DNA from: Trinickia sp. Y13
GTDB taxonomy: Bacteria; Pseudomonadota; Gammaproteobacteria; Burkholderiales; Burkholderiaceae
Length of the DNA stretch: 64,000 bases
Assembly (NCBI RefSeq): GCF_029522115.1
Contig: NZ_JAKWFK010000003.1
Coordinates: 186,001 to 250,000 of the forward strand
Reading direction: 5' to 3'
In this document: positions 1 to 11,303 of the stretch, in pieces
Position numbering within the stretch: position 1 is the first letter of the stretch
Layout: every line of letters begins with the position of its first letter
Program-made: the position numbers and the translations under genes
Notes under the pieces: generated by a model
The model's input: the letters and a program-made list of their open reading frames with translations, nothing else
Databases searched by the model: none
Told to the model about the DNA's origin: nothing

Positions 1-721
1 TGATCGAAGCGCTGCGCCACGCATCGGTCCATACGTCGACCAAGGTCAACATCGAGTACATCGATTCGGAACAGATCGAAACCGAAGGCGTCGAAAGCCT
101 CAAGCATTTGGATGCGGTGCTCGTGCCGGGCGGCTTCGGCCGTCGCGGCACCGAAGGCAAGATCGCGGCCATTCGCTATGCGCGCGAAGCGAAGGTGCCG
201 TATCTGGGCATCTGCCTCGGCATGCAATTGGCCGTGATCGAATTCGCGCGCGACGTGGTCGGGCTGCAAGGCGCGAACAGCACGGAGTTCGACGTCGACA
301 CGCCGCATCGCGTCGTCGCGTTGATCACCGAGTGGTACGACCGAGAAGGCCGCGTCGAGAAGCGCACCGAAGAATCGGATCTCGGCGGCACGATGCGCCT
401 GGGCTCGCAGCGCTGCCCGGTCAAGCCCGGCACGTTGGCCGAGCAGATCTACGGCAAGGACGTGAACGAGCGCCATCGTCACCGTTATGAAGTCAATAAC
501 CGCTACGTGCCGCAGCTCGAAACCGGTGGCCTTATCATCAGCGCCCGTACGCCGAGCGAGGATCTGCCCGAAATGATGGAACTGCCGAGCAGCCTGCATC
601 CGTGGTTCGTCGGGGTGCAGTTCCACCCTGAATTCACGTCGACGCCGCGCGACGGGCATCCGCTGTTCAAGTCGTTCGTCGAAGCGGCGCTGGCCTGTCA
701 CGAAGCGCGCAAGGAGAAGGC

Positions 722-725
<4 letters not shown>
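1..725 (+). CDS. pyrG: CTP synthase, C-terminal part (5' end outside window)
   Basis: Makes CTP from UTP, ATP and glutamine in the cytoplasm. Only the last 240 codons are here, read in the frame starting at base 3; the synthetase domain lies upstream of the window. What remains is the class I glutamine amidotransferase domain: VPGGFG near the start, the nucleophile elbow GICLGMQ with the catalytic Cys, and VQFHPEF near the C-terminus carrying the catalytic His and Glu. The stop overlaps the kdsA start (ATGA), so the two are probably translationally coupled in a pyrG-kdsA-eno operon. Identification is firm; only the 5' boundary is missing. Confidence 0.97.
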
Positions 726-2907
<2,182 letters not shown>

Positions 2908-3042
2908 CGCGCGTCGGCTAACGCGCGTCTGCTACGCGTGTGGGCTTCCTACGCGATCGTTTTTGCTCGCCGCCTCGTGCTTTTGTTCCCAAGGGATTGC
3001 CCGCGGGGCGCACGGGGCGGTTTTGAATTTGCGGCCTTCTGA

Positions 3043-3498
3043 ATGCGCCTCGTTACCGTAGCTCTCGTCGCCCTCCTTGCGCTGATCCAGTATCCGCTTT
3101 GGTGGGGCCATGGCGGGTGGCTGCGCGTGCACGAATTGCGTGGCGCCTTGGCGGCGCAGCAACAGAAGAACGCGGACGAAAAGCTGCGCAACGAGCGGAT
3201 CGAAGGGGAAGTGCAGGACTTGCAAAACGGCACGGCCGCCGTCGAAGAGCGCGCGCGCTACGAAATGGGGATGGTCAAAGGGGGTGAAGTGTTCGTGCAG
3301 TTCGTCTCGCCGAACGCCACGTCAAGCGTGCCCGCAACGGCTGTTCCGAGCAACACTTCCACGCGGGGCGAGGTGTCCGCGGCGCCGGTCAGCGTCGTGC
3401 CGAACCCGGTTTCACGCGAACGGCCCTCGAAGGCCAAGAAGCACGCTGGCGAAAAGTCGAAGCGCTCGGCGGCGCGGAAAGGGCATGGCGCCGGTTGA
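3043..3498 (+). CDS. ftsB: Cell division protein FtsB
   Basis: Small single-pass inner-membrane protein of the divisome that pairs with FtsL and FtsQ. It has 151 residues: a membrane segment at about residues 4-20 ([18 protein letters not shown]), then a periplasmic coiled coil ([20 protein letters not shown]) and the family's ERARYEMGM motif. The C-terminal 60 residues are low-complexity (Ser/Pro/Ala then Lys/Arg-rich) and longer than in E. coli FtsB. Its place just after eno is the usual one in proteobacteria. The next gene converges on it from the other strand with 36 bases between. Confidence 0.9.
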   Translation: MRLVTVALVALLALIQYPLWWGHGGWLRVHELRGALAAQQQKNADEKLRNERIEGEVQDLQNGTAAVEERARYEMGMVKGGEVFVQFVSPNATSSVPATAVPSNTSTRGEVSAAPVSVVPNPVSRERPSKAKKHAGEKSKRSAARKGHGAG

Positions 3499-3534
3499 AC
3501 CGGCGCTCACGCCGCATTTTCGCGGTCCTCGCCC

Positions 3535-3927
3535 TTACCACCACCAGCCGGGATAGTAGCCCGGGCTGGTGTATCCCACACCCCATCCGCTGTTCCATCC
3601 GCCGTAATACGTTCCGAACGTCATGGGGGCCGGGTAGTAGTAAGGCGCATAGTAGCGAGCCCAAGCGCTCGCCGACATCGCCTCGTTCTGTTCACGCAAA
3701 ACTTGCTTGTCGATTTCGTCGTAGCGCTTTTTCTCGGCAGCCGAGAGTGGATGCGCGGACTCCGCCGCGCCCGGTTGCCCAGGCGGCAAGCGGCTGAGGA
3801 TTGGGCCTGGCGGTGGCGCTACGACGCAGCCTGAGAGTAAAGCGAATGCTGCGGCGCCGGCGCCCGCGCACGCCAAGCGGCCGATGCGCTCTGCCAGCGA
3901 GGGATGCAGGGTAATCGTGGCATTCAT
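3535..3927 (-). CDS. Small lipoprotein of unknown function, Tyr/Gly/Trp-rich C-terminus
   Basis: I do not recognise a family. With the ATG at 3927 the protein has 130 residues and a lipoprotein signal: a short basic N-terminal part, a hydrophobic stretch of Ala/Gly and the lipobox LLSGC with Cys34 as the likely lipidation site. The centre is charged (AAEKKRYDEIDKQVLREQNE, probably helical), and the end is rich in Tyr, Gly, Pro and Trp, finishing PGYYPGWWW. I chose 3927 rather than the in-frame start at 3966 because GGAG lies about 10 bases upstream and the signal peptide then has normal length. It is probably anchored in an envelope membrane. It stands alone between ftsB and hslO. Confidence 0.7.
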   Translation of the reverse strand: MNATITLHPSLAERIGRLACAGAGAAAFALLSGCVVAPPPGPILSRLPPGQPGAAESAHPLSAAEKKRYDEIDKQVLREQNEAMSASAWARYYAPYYYPAPMTFGTYYGGWNSGWGVGYTSPGYYPGWWW

Positions 3928-4087
3928 TGACGGACTCCGAGTGGCGCGAAACAAAGACGCAATCATGCGTGGGCGTTATGGCCAATGCGGGCGGGCGGAC
4001 CCAACGCAGTGTCGAGGCAGTGAGTGCCGAACTGCGCCGAATATTGCATAGGCACGTTCGCCCGCGTGGGCGCGACCTGAGCCGGCT

Positions 4088-5059
4088 CTAGTGCCGCTGG
4101 GTCCGAGCCGGAGCGACGCCAGCGGTCACCTCGTTTGCGGCGAACAGCTGGGCAACGTCGACGGGATCGAACTCGTAGCGTTGATTGCAGTATTCACAGT
4201 GAATTTCCACGTGACCCTGTTCGGCGATGACCCCCTCGACTTCGATCCGCCCGAGCATTTTCAGCATCGAGCCGACGCGCTCGCGCGAGCAACTGCATTC
4301 GAAGCGCGTGAGCGTCGGCGCGAAGTGCTGCACGTTCTCCTGCCAAAACAAACGCCTGAACAACGTCTGGGGCTCTTCCCGAAGCAGCTCTTCTTGCGAC
4401 AGGGTGCCGCCGAGCACGCAAACGCGCTCCCAGGTATCGGCGTCGTGCTGCTCGCCCGAGTGCGGGACGATGCCGCCGTCGCCGGGCAGCTTTTGCAGCA
4501 GCATGCCGACCGCGCGCTCGGTATCGGCCGCGAGCCACAAGCGCGTATCGAGCTGCTCGGAATGATGCATGTAATGTTCGAGCACCGCGGCGATGGACTG
4601 CAGCGGGCCGTCTTGACTGCTCAGAGGCACGATGCCTTGATAGGGTTGCTGGCCCGGCCGCTTGTCGTGCGGGTCGAGCGTGATCACGCAGCGCCCGTGA
4701 CCGCTCGCGTTCAGCAGCTCGACGAACGAAAGGCTATCGCCGAGCGTCGGATCGAATTCGCTCGATATCTTCGCCGTCGCACGCATGGTCAGGTCGGAGC
4801 TGCATTGCACGACGAGCATTTTGATCGGCCCATCGCCGAAAATTTGCATGATCATCGTGCCGTCGAACTTCAGATTCGCCGACAACAACGCGCACGCGGC
4901 CATCATCTCGCCCAGAATGTCGCGCACGGCCACCGGGTACTGCCGGCGCGCGAGCACTTCCTGCCAGGTATTGCGCAGCGAGACGATCTCGCCACGTACG
5001 GGCGCGGCGGCGAAGATGAATTTTTGCAACTGGTCGTCCACAACTTTTCCTTCGATCAT
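4088..5059 (-). CDS. hslO: Redox-regulated chaperone Hsp33
   Basis: Cytoplasmic holdase switched on by oxidation of its zinc-bound cysteines and by unfolding. With the start at MIEGKVVDDQLQKF the protein has 323 residues. The four zinc ligands are visible near the C-terminus as CSCSRER (CxC) and CEYCNQRYEF (CxxC), and the N-terminal substrate-binding domain is complete. The open frame continues upstream into the neighbouring carbonic-anhydrase-like gene, but the conserved part begins at 5059, so I set the start there; no strong ribosome binding site is visible. It follows that gene on the same strand by about 43 bases and may share its transcript. Confidence 0.93.
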   Translation of the reverse strand: MIEGKVVDDQLQKFIFAAAPVRGEIVSLRNTWQEVLARRQYPVAVRDILGEMMAACALLSANLKFDGTMIMQIFGDGPIKMLVVQCSSDLTMRATAKISSEFDPTLGDSLSFVELLNASGHGRCVITLDPHDKRPGQQPYQGIVPLSSQDGPLQSIAAVLEHYMHHSEQLDTRLWLAADTERAVGMLLQKLPGDGGIVPHSGEQHDADTWERVCVLGGTLSQEELLREEPQTLFRRLFWQENVQHFAPTLTRFECSCSRERVGSMLKMLGRIEVEGVIAEQGHVEIHCEYCNQRYEFDPVDVAQLFAANEVTAGVAPARTQRH

Positions 5060-5102
5060 ATGTTGCCGTGGCGCAAGGCCTGCGGCGAAGCGGCGCGCGA
5101 TG

Positions 5103-5627
5103 TCAGCCGATCCGCACGAGCTGTGCCTTGAACAGTTCGCGGCGGGCCACATAGGTTTCTGCGCTTTGGGCGAGGCCCTCGACTTCCTCGTCCGTCAATT
5201 CCCTGACGACGCGCGCGGGCGCGCCGAGAATCAGCGACCGGTCGGGAAACGTCTTGTTTTCGGTGACGACGCTGCCGGCGCCGACCAGACAGTTGCGGCC
5301 GATTACCGCACCATTCAAGACCACCGCTTGAATGCCGACGAGGGAGCCGTCTCCGATCGTGCAGCCATGCAACATGGCTTGATGCCCCACCGTTACGCCA
5401 TTGCCGATCGTGAGCGGCAGGCCCGGATCGGTATGGAGCACAGCCCCTTCCTGAACGTTGCTGTTCGGGCCGATCGTGATCGGTTCGTTGTCGCCGCGAA
5501 TGGCCGCGCCAAACCACACGCTCGCATGCTCTTCGAGCGCAACTTTGCCGACGATCGTGGCGGTATCGGCCACGAAGACGCTTTCGTGAATCGTCGGAGC
5601 ATGGTCTCCCAGCTTGTAAATCGGCAC
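5103..5627 (-). CDS. Gamma-carbonic-anhydrase-like protein (YrdA/PaaY type, hexapeptide repeats)
   Basis: Left-handed beta-helix protein of the gamma-class carbonic anhydrase family. It has 174 residues, the usual length for YrdA-like proteins. Repeated hexapeptides are visible (for example IGPNSNVQEG, IGNGVTVGHQ, IGDGSLVGIQ). The likely zinc-binding histidines lie in LHTDPG and GHQAMLHGC. I chose the GTG at 5627 because AAGGAG precedes it by about five bases and this removes a 45-residue non-homologous extension. Whether it has carbonic anhydrase activity cannot be told from sequence. hslO follows on the same strand. Confidence 0.85.
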   Translation of the reverse strand: MPIYKLGDHAPTIHESVFVADTATIVGKVALEEHASVWFGAAIRGDNEPITIGPNSNVQEGAVLHTDPGLPLTIGNGVTVGHQAMLHGCTIGDGSLVGIQAVVLNGAVIGRNCLVGAGSVVTENKTFPDRSLILGAPARVVRELTDEEVEGLAQSAETYVARRELFKAQLVRIG

Positions 5628-5778
5628 AATGGCTCCTTGGGCGAGTAGTGCGCAGGCCCGTGGGATGCTGCAACATGCCGCGGGCCTGCGCGCGATGTCG
5701 AATCGCATATTGTAAACGGTCCGCCCGGCGGCTGCGGGGGGCGGGGCCGCGGCTCCGCCCACTTTGTTCCCACTATCG

Positions 5779-6648
5779 ATGAATCAGCCTTTGTCTCATT
5801 CCATGGTCGAGCGCGATTGCGCCGCCGATCTACGCCGTGCGGCGCTGGCGGCGCTGTGCGAGCGCGAGCCGGCAGCGAAAGCGGCTGCTGCCGGCGCCTT
5901 GTTCGCCCGTTACCGGGCGGGCGAAACGACATGCCGAGCCGACGAGCCGCTCGAGGAGCCGCCGGGGCTGCCGGGCAGGCCGGAGCGGCCGGCGCTCGTC
6001 GAGCCGCGCCTGTTGCGCCACCGAGGCATGCAGACGCAGGCCGGCCGCGCGGTCTTGCTGCACGCGCTGGCACATATCGAATTCAACGCGATCAACCTGG
6101 CCCTCGACGCGGTCTGGCGGTTTGCGGGCCTGCCGCAAGCGTATTACGCCGATTGGCTTCGCGTGGCCGCCGAGGAAGCCCATCACTTCGAACTGCTGCA
6201 ATCTCGCTTGCTCGAGTTCGGTCACGCATACGGCGATTTCCCCGCGCATGACGGTCTCTGGGACATGTGCGCGCGCACGCGCGAGGACGTTCTCGCGCGC
6301 ATGGCGCTCGTTCCTCGCACGCTTGAGGCTCGCGGCCTGGACGCCTCGCCGCCGATCCGCGCCCGCCTCATGCAAGCGGGGGACGCGCAATCGGCCGCGA
6401 TCCTCGATGTCATCTTGCGCGACGAAATCGGCCACGTGCGTATTGGCAATCGCTGGTTCAGGCATGTGTGCGGGGTGCGCGGTCTCGAGCCGCACGAGAC
6501 ATACACGCGTCTTGCGGCGCAATATCATGCGCCTCGGTTGCGTGGGCCGTTCAATTTCGACGCTCGGCGCGACGCCGGATTCGACGAAGCCGAATTGGCG
6601 GCGTTGGCCTTGCAGGAGCGCGCCGATGGCGGCCCAAGCGAGCCATAG
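5779..6648 (+). CDS. DUF455 family (ferritin-like fold) protein
   Basis: Protein of 289 residues belonging to the DUF455 family, whose function is not established. Two ferritin-like metal-ligand patterns are visible: HIEFNAIN with EEAHHFELL in the first half, and DEIGHVRIG in the second, consistent with a di-metal helical bundle. I chose the ATG at 5779; a TTG at 5764 is the only other nearby start and no clear ribosome binding site separates them. It diverges from the carbonic-anhydrase-like gene over about 150 bases, so regulatory sites for both may lie there. A redox or metal-handling role would be a guess. Confidence 0.8.
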   Translation: MNQPLSHSMVERDCAADLRRAALAALCEREPAAKAAAAGALFARYRAGETTCRADEPLEEPPGLPGRPERPALVEPRLLRHRGMQTQAGRAVLLHALAHIEFNAINLALDAVWRFAGLPQAYYADWLRVAAEEAHHFELLQSRLLEFGHAYGDFPAHDGLWDMCARTREDVLARMALVPRTLEARGLDASPPIRARLMQAGDAQSAAILDVILRDEIGHVRIGNRWFRHVCGVRGLEPHETYTRLAAQYHAPRLRGPFNFDARRDAGFDEAELAALALQERADGGPSEP

Positions 6649-6789
6649 AATCCCATCCGCCGGCCTGCATGGCGGCAGCAATCGAGAGGCGAATCTAAAA
6701 GTCGCCGTGCGGCAGCGCAGCGAAACCTGCCATACCTGGATATAATCGAACGGCCATTCGTTTTTTTTGCGGCTTGGCCGCTTCCCACA

Positions 6790-7674
6790 ATGAACAACCC
6801 GCAATCCGATTTCGTCACCGTGCGCGGTGTCAAGCTACACGTGCGGCGTTGGGGCAATCCCGACGCGCCGACGCTTTTCATGTTGCATGGCTGGATGGAC
6901 GTCTCGGCGTCGTTTCAATTCGTGGTAGACGCATTGGGCGGCGATTGGCAGGTGATCGCCCCCGACGCGCGCGGGTTCGGCCTATCCGACTGGCCGGTGG
7001 CCGAGCGCGGCGGCGGCCACTACTGGTTTCACGATTACTTGACCGACCTCGATGCGCTGCTCGATCACTACGCGAGCTCGGGGCAGGTCAATCTCGTCGG
7101 CCACAGCATGGGGGCAAACGTCGTTTGCCTGTACGCCGGAGCGCGGCCCGAGCGGGTGCGGCGCGTGGTCGATCTCGAGGGCTTCGGGCTCGCGCCGGCG
7201 CGAGCCAGCGAGTGGCCGCGCCGGCTGGCGGCTTGGCTCGACGATATGCGCGAGCCCGCGCGCCTGAAGACCTATGAGTCTTTGGAGGACGTCGCCGCAC
7301 GTCTGATCAAGACGAACCCCCGGCTCGCACCCGGCCGCGCGCGGTTTTTGGCCCGGCATTGGGCCAAGCTCGGCGAAGACGGCCGCTACATGTTGCTGGC
7401 CGATCCGGCGCACAAGCACCATGGGCCGTTGCTGTATCGTCTCGACGAAGTGATGGCCGTATGGTCCGAGGTGACGGCGAAGGTGCTGCACGTGGAGGCC
7501 GTTGCATCGCCCACGCTCGCGATGCTTGCGGGCTCGATTCCGCTCGATGAATACAAGGCGCGCTTCAAGGCGTTTCCCGACTGGCGAGAAAAAATCATCG
7601 AGGACGCGGGGCACATGGTTCATCACGACCAGCCCGAGCAAGTGGCGGCGTTGATCGAGGCGTTTTGCGCGTGA
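6790..7674 (+). CDS. Alpha/beta hydrolase
   Basis: Alpha/beta-hydrolase-fold enzyme of 294 residues with no signal peptide, so cytoplasmic. HGWMD gives the oxyanion-hole segment, GHSMGA is the nucleophile elbow with the catalytic Ser, and DAGHMVHHDQ near the C-terminus supplies the catalytic His; an acid lies before it. The lid region (about residues 140-220) is Arg-rich. The substrate cannot be deduced. Spacing to the genes on both sides is about 100-140 bases, so it is probably transcribed alone. Confidence 0.85.
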   Translation: MNNPQSDFVTVRGVKLHVRRWGNPDAPTLFMLHGWMDVSASFQFVVDALGGDWQVIAPDARGFGLSDWPVAERGGGHYWFHDYLTDLDALLDHYASSGQVNLVGHSMGANVVCLYAGARPERVRRVVDLEGFGLAPARASEWPRRLAAWLDDMREPARLKTYESLEDVAARLIKTNPRLAPGRARFLARHWAKLGEDGRYMLLADPAHKHHGPLLYRLDEVMAVWSEVTAKVLHVEAVASPTLAMLAGSIPLDEYKARFKAFPDWREKIIEDAGHMVHHDQPEQVAALIEAFCA

Positions 7675-7772
7675 GAGGCGGCGTGGTTGCCGGACGCCAC
7701 CGTTAGCCGAACGGCCGGCCCGCTCTTTTGCTGCGTTGCGGGTAAAATGAGAAATTATTCGATCCCGACAGC

Positions 7773-8603
7773 ATGAACGCCGATCTCCATTGCCATTCGA
7801 ACGTTTCCGACGGCTTGCTCGCGCCGCGTGAAGTTGCGCGCCTCGCGCAGGCGGGCGGGGTAACGCTGTGGGCGTTGACCGATCACGACGAGGTAGCGGG
7901 GCAGGCCGAAGCGCGCAGCGAGGCGCAAGCGCTCGGCATGCGTTACGTGCCTGGCGTGGAGATCTCCGTCACCTGGGCCTCGCGCACCGTGCATATCGTC
8001 GGCCTCGATATCGACGCAGCTTGTCCCGCGCTCGTCGCGGGGCTGCAGGCCACGCGCAACGGGCGCATGGCGCGAGCCCGGGCAATGAGCGATGCGCTTG
8101 CCGAGGTCGGCATCGAGGGCGCCTATGAGGGTGCGCTGCGCTACGTAGGGAACCCCGATCTGATCTCGCGCACGCATTTCGCGCGTTTCCTGGTCGAAAA
8201 AGGCTACGCGGCATCGACTTCGGACGTCTTCGAACGTTATCTCGGCGAGGGCAAACCGGGGTACGTGCCCCACCGTTGGGCAACGCTCGAGAACGCAGTC
8301 GCATGGATTCGCGCCGCAGGGGGCGTGGCGGTGATTGCTCATCCCGGCCGTTACAAGTTCACGCCGCTCGAGTTCGATACGCTGTTCGGTCAGTTTCAGG
8401 ATTTGGGCGGCAAAGCCATCGAAGTGGTAACGGGCAGTCACACACCGGATCAGTTTCGCGAATATGCGGAAGTGGCGCGCCGTTTCGGTTTCGAGGCGTC
8501 GCGCGGCTCCGATTTTCATGCGCCGGGCGAGGGACGCATGGGCCTTGGCCTGCTGCCGCCGTTACCGTCCGATCTCACGCCGGTTTGGCTGCGCTGGAGT
8601 TAG
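7773..8603 (+). CDS. PHP-domain phosphoesterase (YciV/TrpH/Rnm-like, 3',5'-nucleoside bisphosphate phosphatase type)
   Basis: PHP-superfamily metal-dependent phosphoesterase, 276 residues. The N-terminal metal-binding motif is DLHCHSNVSDG, followed by ALTDHDE, then VIAHPGRY in the middle and GSDFHAPGE near the C-terminus; together these are the expected PHP ligands. Relatives dephosphorylate 3',5'-nucleoside bisphosphates, and E. coli YciV also trims 5' ends of RNA. The next gene is YciO-like, and yciV-yciO adjacency is also seen in E. coli, which supports the assignment. TAAAAT at 7743-7748 could be a -10 element but lacks a convincing -35. Confidence 0.88.
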   Translation: MNADLHCHSNVSDGLLAPREVARLAQAGGVTLWALTDHDEVAGQAEARSEAQALGMRYVPGVEISVTWASRTVHIVGLDIDAACPALVAGLQATRNGRMARARAMSDALAEVGIEGAYEGALRYVGNPDLISRTHFARFLVEKGYAASTSDVFERYLGEGKPGYVPHRWATLENAVAWIRAAGGVAVIAHPGRYKFTPLEFDTLFGQFQDLGGKAIEVVTGSHTPDQFREYAEVARRFGFEASRGSDFHAPGEGRMGLGLLPPLPSDLTPVWLRWS

Positions 8604-8702
8604 GCGTTTTCGCGCGAATTCGCGCGCGGCCTCTCACTGTACGCGTCGTGGCGCAGGCGGCGGCTCCGTCGCCGTCTGCGCCGACTCATCGATCGTTCTC
8701 AC

Positions 8703-9335
8703 ATGTCCCAATTTTTCCGGATTCACCCCGACGATCCTCAGCCGCGCCTGATTTCGCAAGCGGCCCAGATCGTCAAAGACGGCGGCGTGATCGCACTGCC
8801 TACCGATTCGAGCTATGCACTCGCGTGCCGGCTCGACGATAAGGATGCCGTGACGCGCTTGCGTCGTATTCGCGGGCTCGACGAAAGACAGCATTTATCG
8901 CTGCTGGTGCGCGACTTGTCCGAATTGGCGACGTTCGCCATGGTCGACAATCGGCAGTTCCGGCTCATCAAATCGGTGACGCCGGGGCCTTACGTATTCA
9001 TTCTGCTAGCGACGAAAGAAGTGCCGCGGCGCTTATCGCATCCGTCGCGTAAAACCATTGGGTTGCGGGTGCCGGATCACGCGATCACGCTCGCGTTATT
9101 GGAGGTGCTCGGCGAGCCGTTGATCGCGACCACGCTGATTTTGCCGGGCGAGGACGAACCGCTGAACGATCCCGAAGAAATCCGCGTCCGTCTCGAAAAG
9201 CAACTCGATCTCGTGATCGACGGGGGCGCGTGTCCGCGCGAACCTTCGACGGTCGTCGACTTGACGGGCGAGTTGCCTGCGCTCGTTCGCGCGGGGCGCG
9301 GATCGCTCGAGCCGTTCGGGCTCGCCGCATCATGA
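8703..9335 (+). CDS. YciO-like protein (Sua5/YrdC fold, threonylcarbamoyl-AMP synthase family)
   Basis: Protein of 210 residues with the YrdC/Sua5 fold, closest in feel to YciO: the N-terminus has GGVIALPTDSSYALACRL, followed by a conserved nucleotide-binding core (HLSLLVRDL, VTPGPYVFIL, GLRVPDH). Sua5/TsaC members make the threonylcarbamoyl-adenylate used for the t6A modification of tRNA. YciO is a paralogue with weaker or uncertain activity, so I do not assign the main TsaC role. It lies 99 bases after the PHP phosphatase and is probably cotranscribed with it. Confidence 0.85.
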   Translation: MSQFFRIHPDDPQPRLISQAAQIVKDGGVIALPTDSSYALACRLDDKDAVTRLRRIRGLDERQHLSLLVRDLSELATFAMVDNRQFRLIKSVTPGPYVFILLATKEVPRRLSHPSRKTIGLRVPDHAITLALLEVLGEPLIATTLILPGEDEPLNDPEEIRVRLEKQLDLVIDGGACPREPSTVVDLTGELPALVRAGRGSLEPFGLAAS

Positions 9336-9381
9336 GCCGCTGCGCCGCAAGGCGGGGTCGGCCGCTTGTTACAATACTTCC

Positions 9382-10047
9382 ATGAATCCCTCGCTCATCC
9401 AGACGATCGTTGTTTATGCTTTGCCCGTGATCTTCGCGATCACCTTGCACGAGGCGGCGCACGGTTACGTCGCCCGGCTGCTCGGCGACAACACCGCGTA
9501 CATGATGGGGCGCGTCTCGTTCAATCCGATGCGCCACATCGATCCCATCGGGACCATCGCCATTCCGCTGCTGTTGTATTTCGTCACCGGGGGATCGTTC
9601 TTGTTCGGCTATGCCAAGCCCGTGCCCGTCGCCTTCGGCAATCTGCGCAATCCACGCTGGGGCACGTTCTGGGTGGCGTTGGCCGGTCCTGCGTGCAATT
9701 TCGTGCAGGCGTTGTTGTGGGGCGTGTTCGGCGTGGCGCTGGCGGCGTTCGGCATTGACGAGCCGTTCCTCACGCGCATGGCGGCGGCAGGCATCGGCGT
9801 CAATCTCGTGTTGGGGGTGCTGAACCTGTTCCCGCTACCGCCGCTCGACGGCGGGCGCGTCCTAACGGCGTTGCTGCCGCCGCGGCAGGCGTTATCGCTC
9901 GCGCGATTCGAGCCGTATGGTTTTTTCATCGTCATGGCGCTCGTGATGACGGGCGTGCTGACGAAGGTTTGGCTGCGCCCACTCGTCGCGATCGGCTACG
10001 ATGCCGTCACGGCCATCCTGACCCCTCTTGCTTCGCTTATCAACTGA
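9382..10047 (+). CDS. Site-2 protease family (M50) membrane metalloprotease
   Basis: Integral membrane protein of 221 residues. The zinc site HEAAH (HExxH) lies in the first membrane segment at about residue 21, and the third-ligand motif NLFPLPPLDGGRVL lies further on. At least four hydrophobic segments are visible. It is the short, PDZ-less type of M50 protease common in bacteria; its substrate is unknown. TACAAT at 9370-9375 lies just upstream of the ATG, which would give a very short leader if it is the -10 element. The stop lies five bases before the trpS start, so the two genes are likely coupled. Confidence 0.85.
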   Translation: MNPSLIQTIVVYALPVIFAITLHEAAHGYVARLLGDNTAYMMGRVSFNPMRHIDPIGTIAIPLLLYFVTGGSFLFGYAKPVPVAFGNLRNPRWGTFWVALAGPACNFVQALLWGVFGVALAAFGIDEPFLTRMAAAGIGVNLVLGVLNLFPLPPLDGGRVLTALLPPRQALSLARFEPYGFFIVMALVMTGVLTKVWLRPLVAIGYDAVTAILTPLASLIN

Positions 10048-10051
10048 CACC

Positions 10052-11254
10052 ATGTTTCCAGACCGCATTTTCTCCGGCATGCGCCCGACCGGGTCGCTCC
10101 ACCTCGGCCACTACCATGGCGTGCTCAAGAACTGGGTCCGGCTCCAGTCCGAATACCCCTGTTTCTTCTGCGTCGTCGATTGGCACGCGCTGACGACGCA
10201 CTACGAGACGCCCGAGGTCATCGAAAAGAACGTCTGGGAAGTGCTGATCGACTGGCTTGCCTCGGGCATTGATCCCGCGCAAGCCACATTGTTCATTCAA
10301 AGTCGCGTGCCCGAGCATGCCGAGCTTTCCCTATTGCTCGGCATGAGTGCGCCGCTCGGCTGGCTCGAGCGCGTGCCCACTTACAAAGAGCAGATCGAAA
10401 AGCTCAAGGATAAGGATCTGTCGACGTATGGCTTCCTCGGCTATCCGGTTTTGATGGCGGCCGACATCCTGCTCTATCGCGCCTCGCTCGTGCCCGTGGG
10501 CGAGGACCAGGTGCCACACGTGGAGATGACGCGCGAGATTGCCCGACGCTTCAATCATTTGTACGGGCGCGAACCCGAGTTCGAGGAGAAGGCGCTCGAA
10601 GCGGCGAAGAAGCTTGGCGGAAAACGGGCGAAGCTGTACCACGAATTGCGTAACGCCTATCAACAAGAGGGCGACGATGAAGCGCTGGAGCAAGCGCGCG
10701 CGATGCTGCAGGAATCGCAAAGCTTGTCCATGAGCGACCGTGAACGGCTGTTCGGCTACCTCGAGGGTTCGCGCAAGATCATTCTGGTCGAGCCGCAGGT
10801 GCTGCTCACGAAGGCTTCGCGCATGCCGGGGCTCGACGGCCAAAAAATGTCGAAGTCGTACGGCAACACGATCGGCCTGCGTGAAGATGCGGAGACGATC
10901 ACGAAAAAGGTCCGCACGATGCCGACCGATCCGGCCCGAGTGCGCCGCACCGATCCAGGCGATCCGGACAAGTGTCCGGTTTGGCAGCTGCATCAGGTCT
11001 ATTCGGACGAAGCCACGCACGAATGGGTGCAAAAGGGTTGCCGTTCGGCCGGCATCGGCTGCCTCGAGTGCAAGCAGCCCGTCATCGAAGGCATTTTGCG
11101 CGAGCAGCAGCCGATGCTCGAGCGCGCGCAAAAATACATGGACGATCCGTCGCTGCTTCGCGCGATCGTCGCCGACGGCTGCGACAAGGCCCGCAAGTTC
11201 GCCACCGAGACGATGCGCGACGTGCGCGAAGCGATGGGCTTGTCATATTCATGA
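10052..11254 (+). CDS. trpS: Tryptophan--tRNA ligase
   Basis: Charges tRNA-Trp with tryptophan. It has 400 residues, with the class I signature at the N-terminus (RPTGSLHLGHYHG, the HIGH equivalent) and GQKMSKSYGN as the KMSKS loop at about residue 270. The start at 10052 directly follows the stop of the M50 protease and matches the family N-terminus MFPDRIFSGMRPTG. A small methyltransferase gene follows 49 bases later. Confidence 0.96.
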   Translation: MFPDRIFSGMRPTGSLHLGHYHGVLKNWVRLQSEYPCFFCVVDWHALTTHYETPEVIEKNVWEVLIDWLASGIDPAQATLFIQSRVPEHAELSLLLGMSAPLGWLERVPTYKEQIEKLKDKDLSTYGFLGYPVLMAADILLYRASLVPVGEDQVPHVEMTREIARRFNHLYGREPEFEEKALEAAKKLGGKRAKLYHELRNAYQQEGDDEALEQARAMLQESQSLSMSDRERLFGYLEGSRKIILVEPQVLLTKASRMPGLDGQKMSKSYGNTIGLREDAETITKKVRTMPTDPARVRRTDPGDPDKCPVWQLHQVYSDEATHEWVQKGCRSAGIGCLECKQPVIEGILREQQPMLERAQKYMDDPSLLRAIVADGCDKARKFATETMRDVREAMGLSYS

Positions 11255-11303
11255 GGACGGTGACGGGGCCCTGCGAGACCGATTGCGCGAAGGGCGCAGC
11301 GCG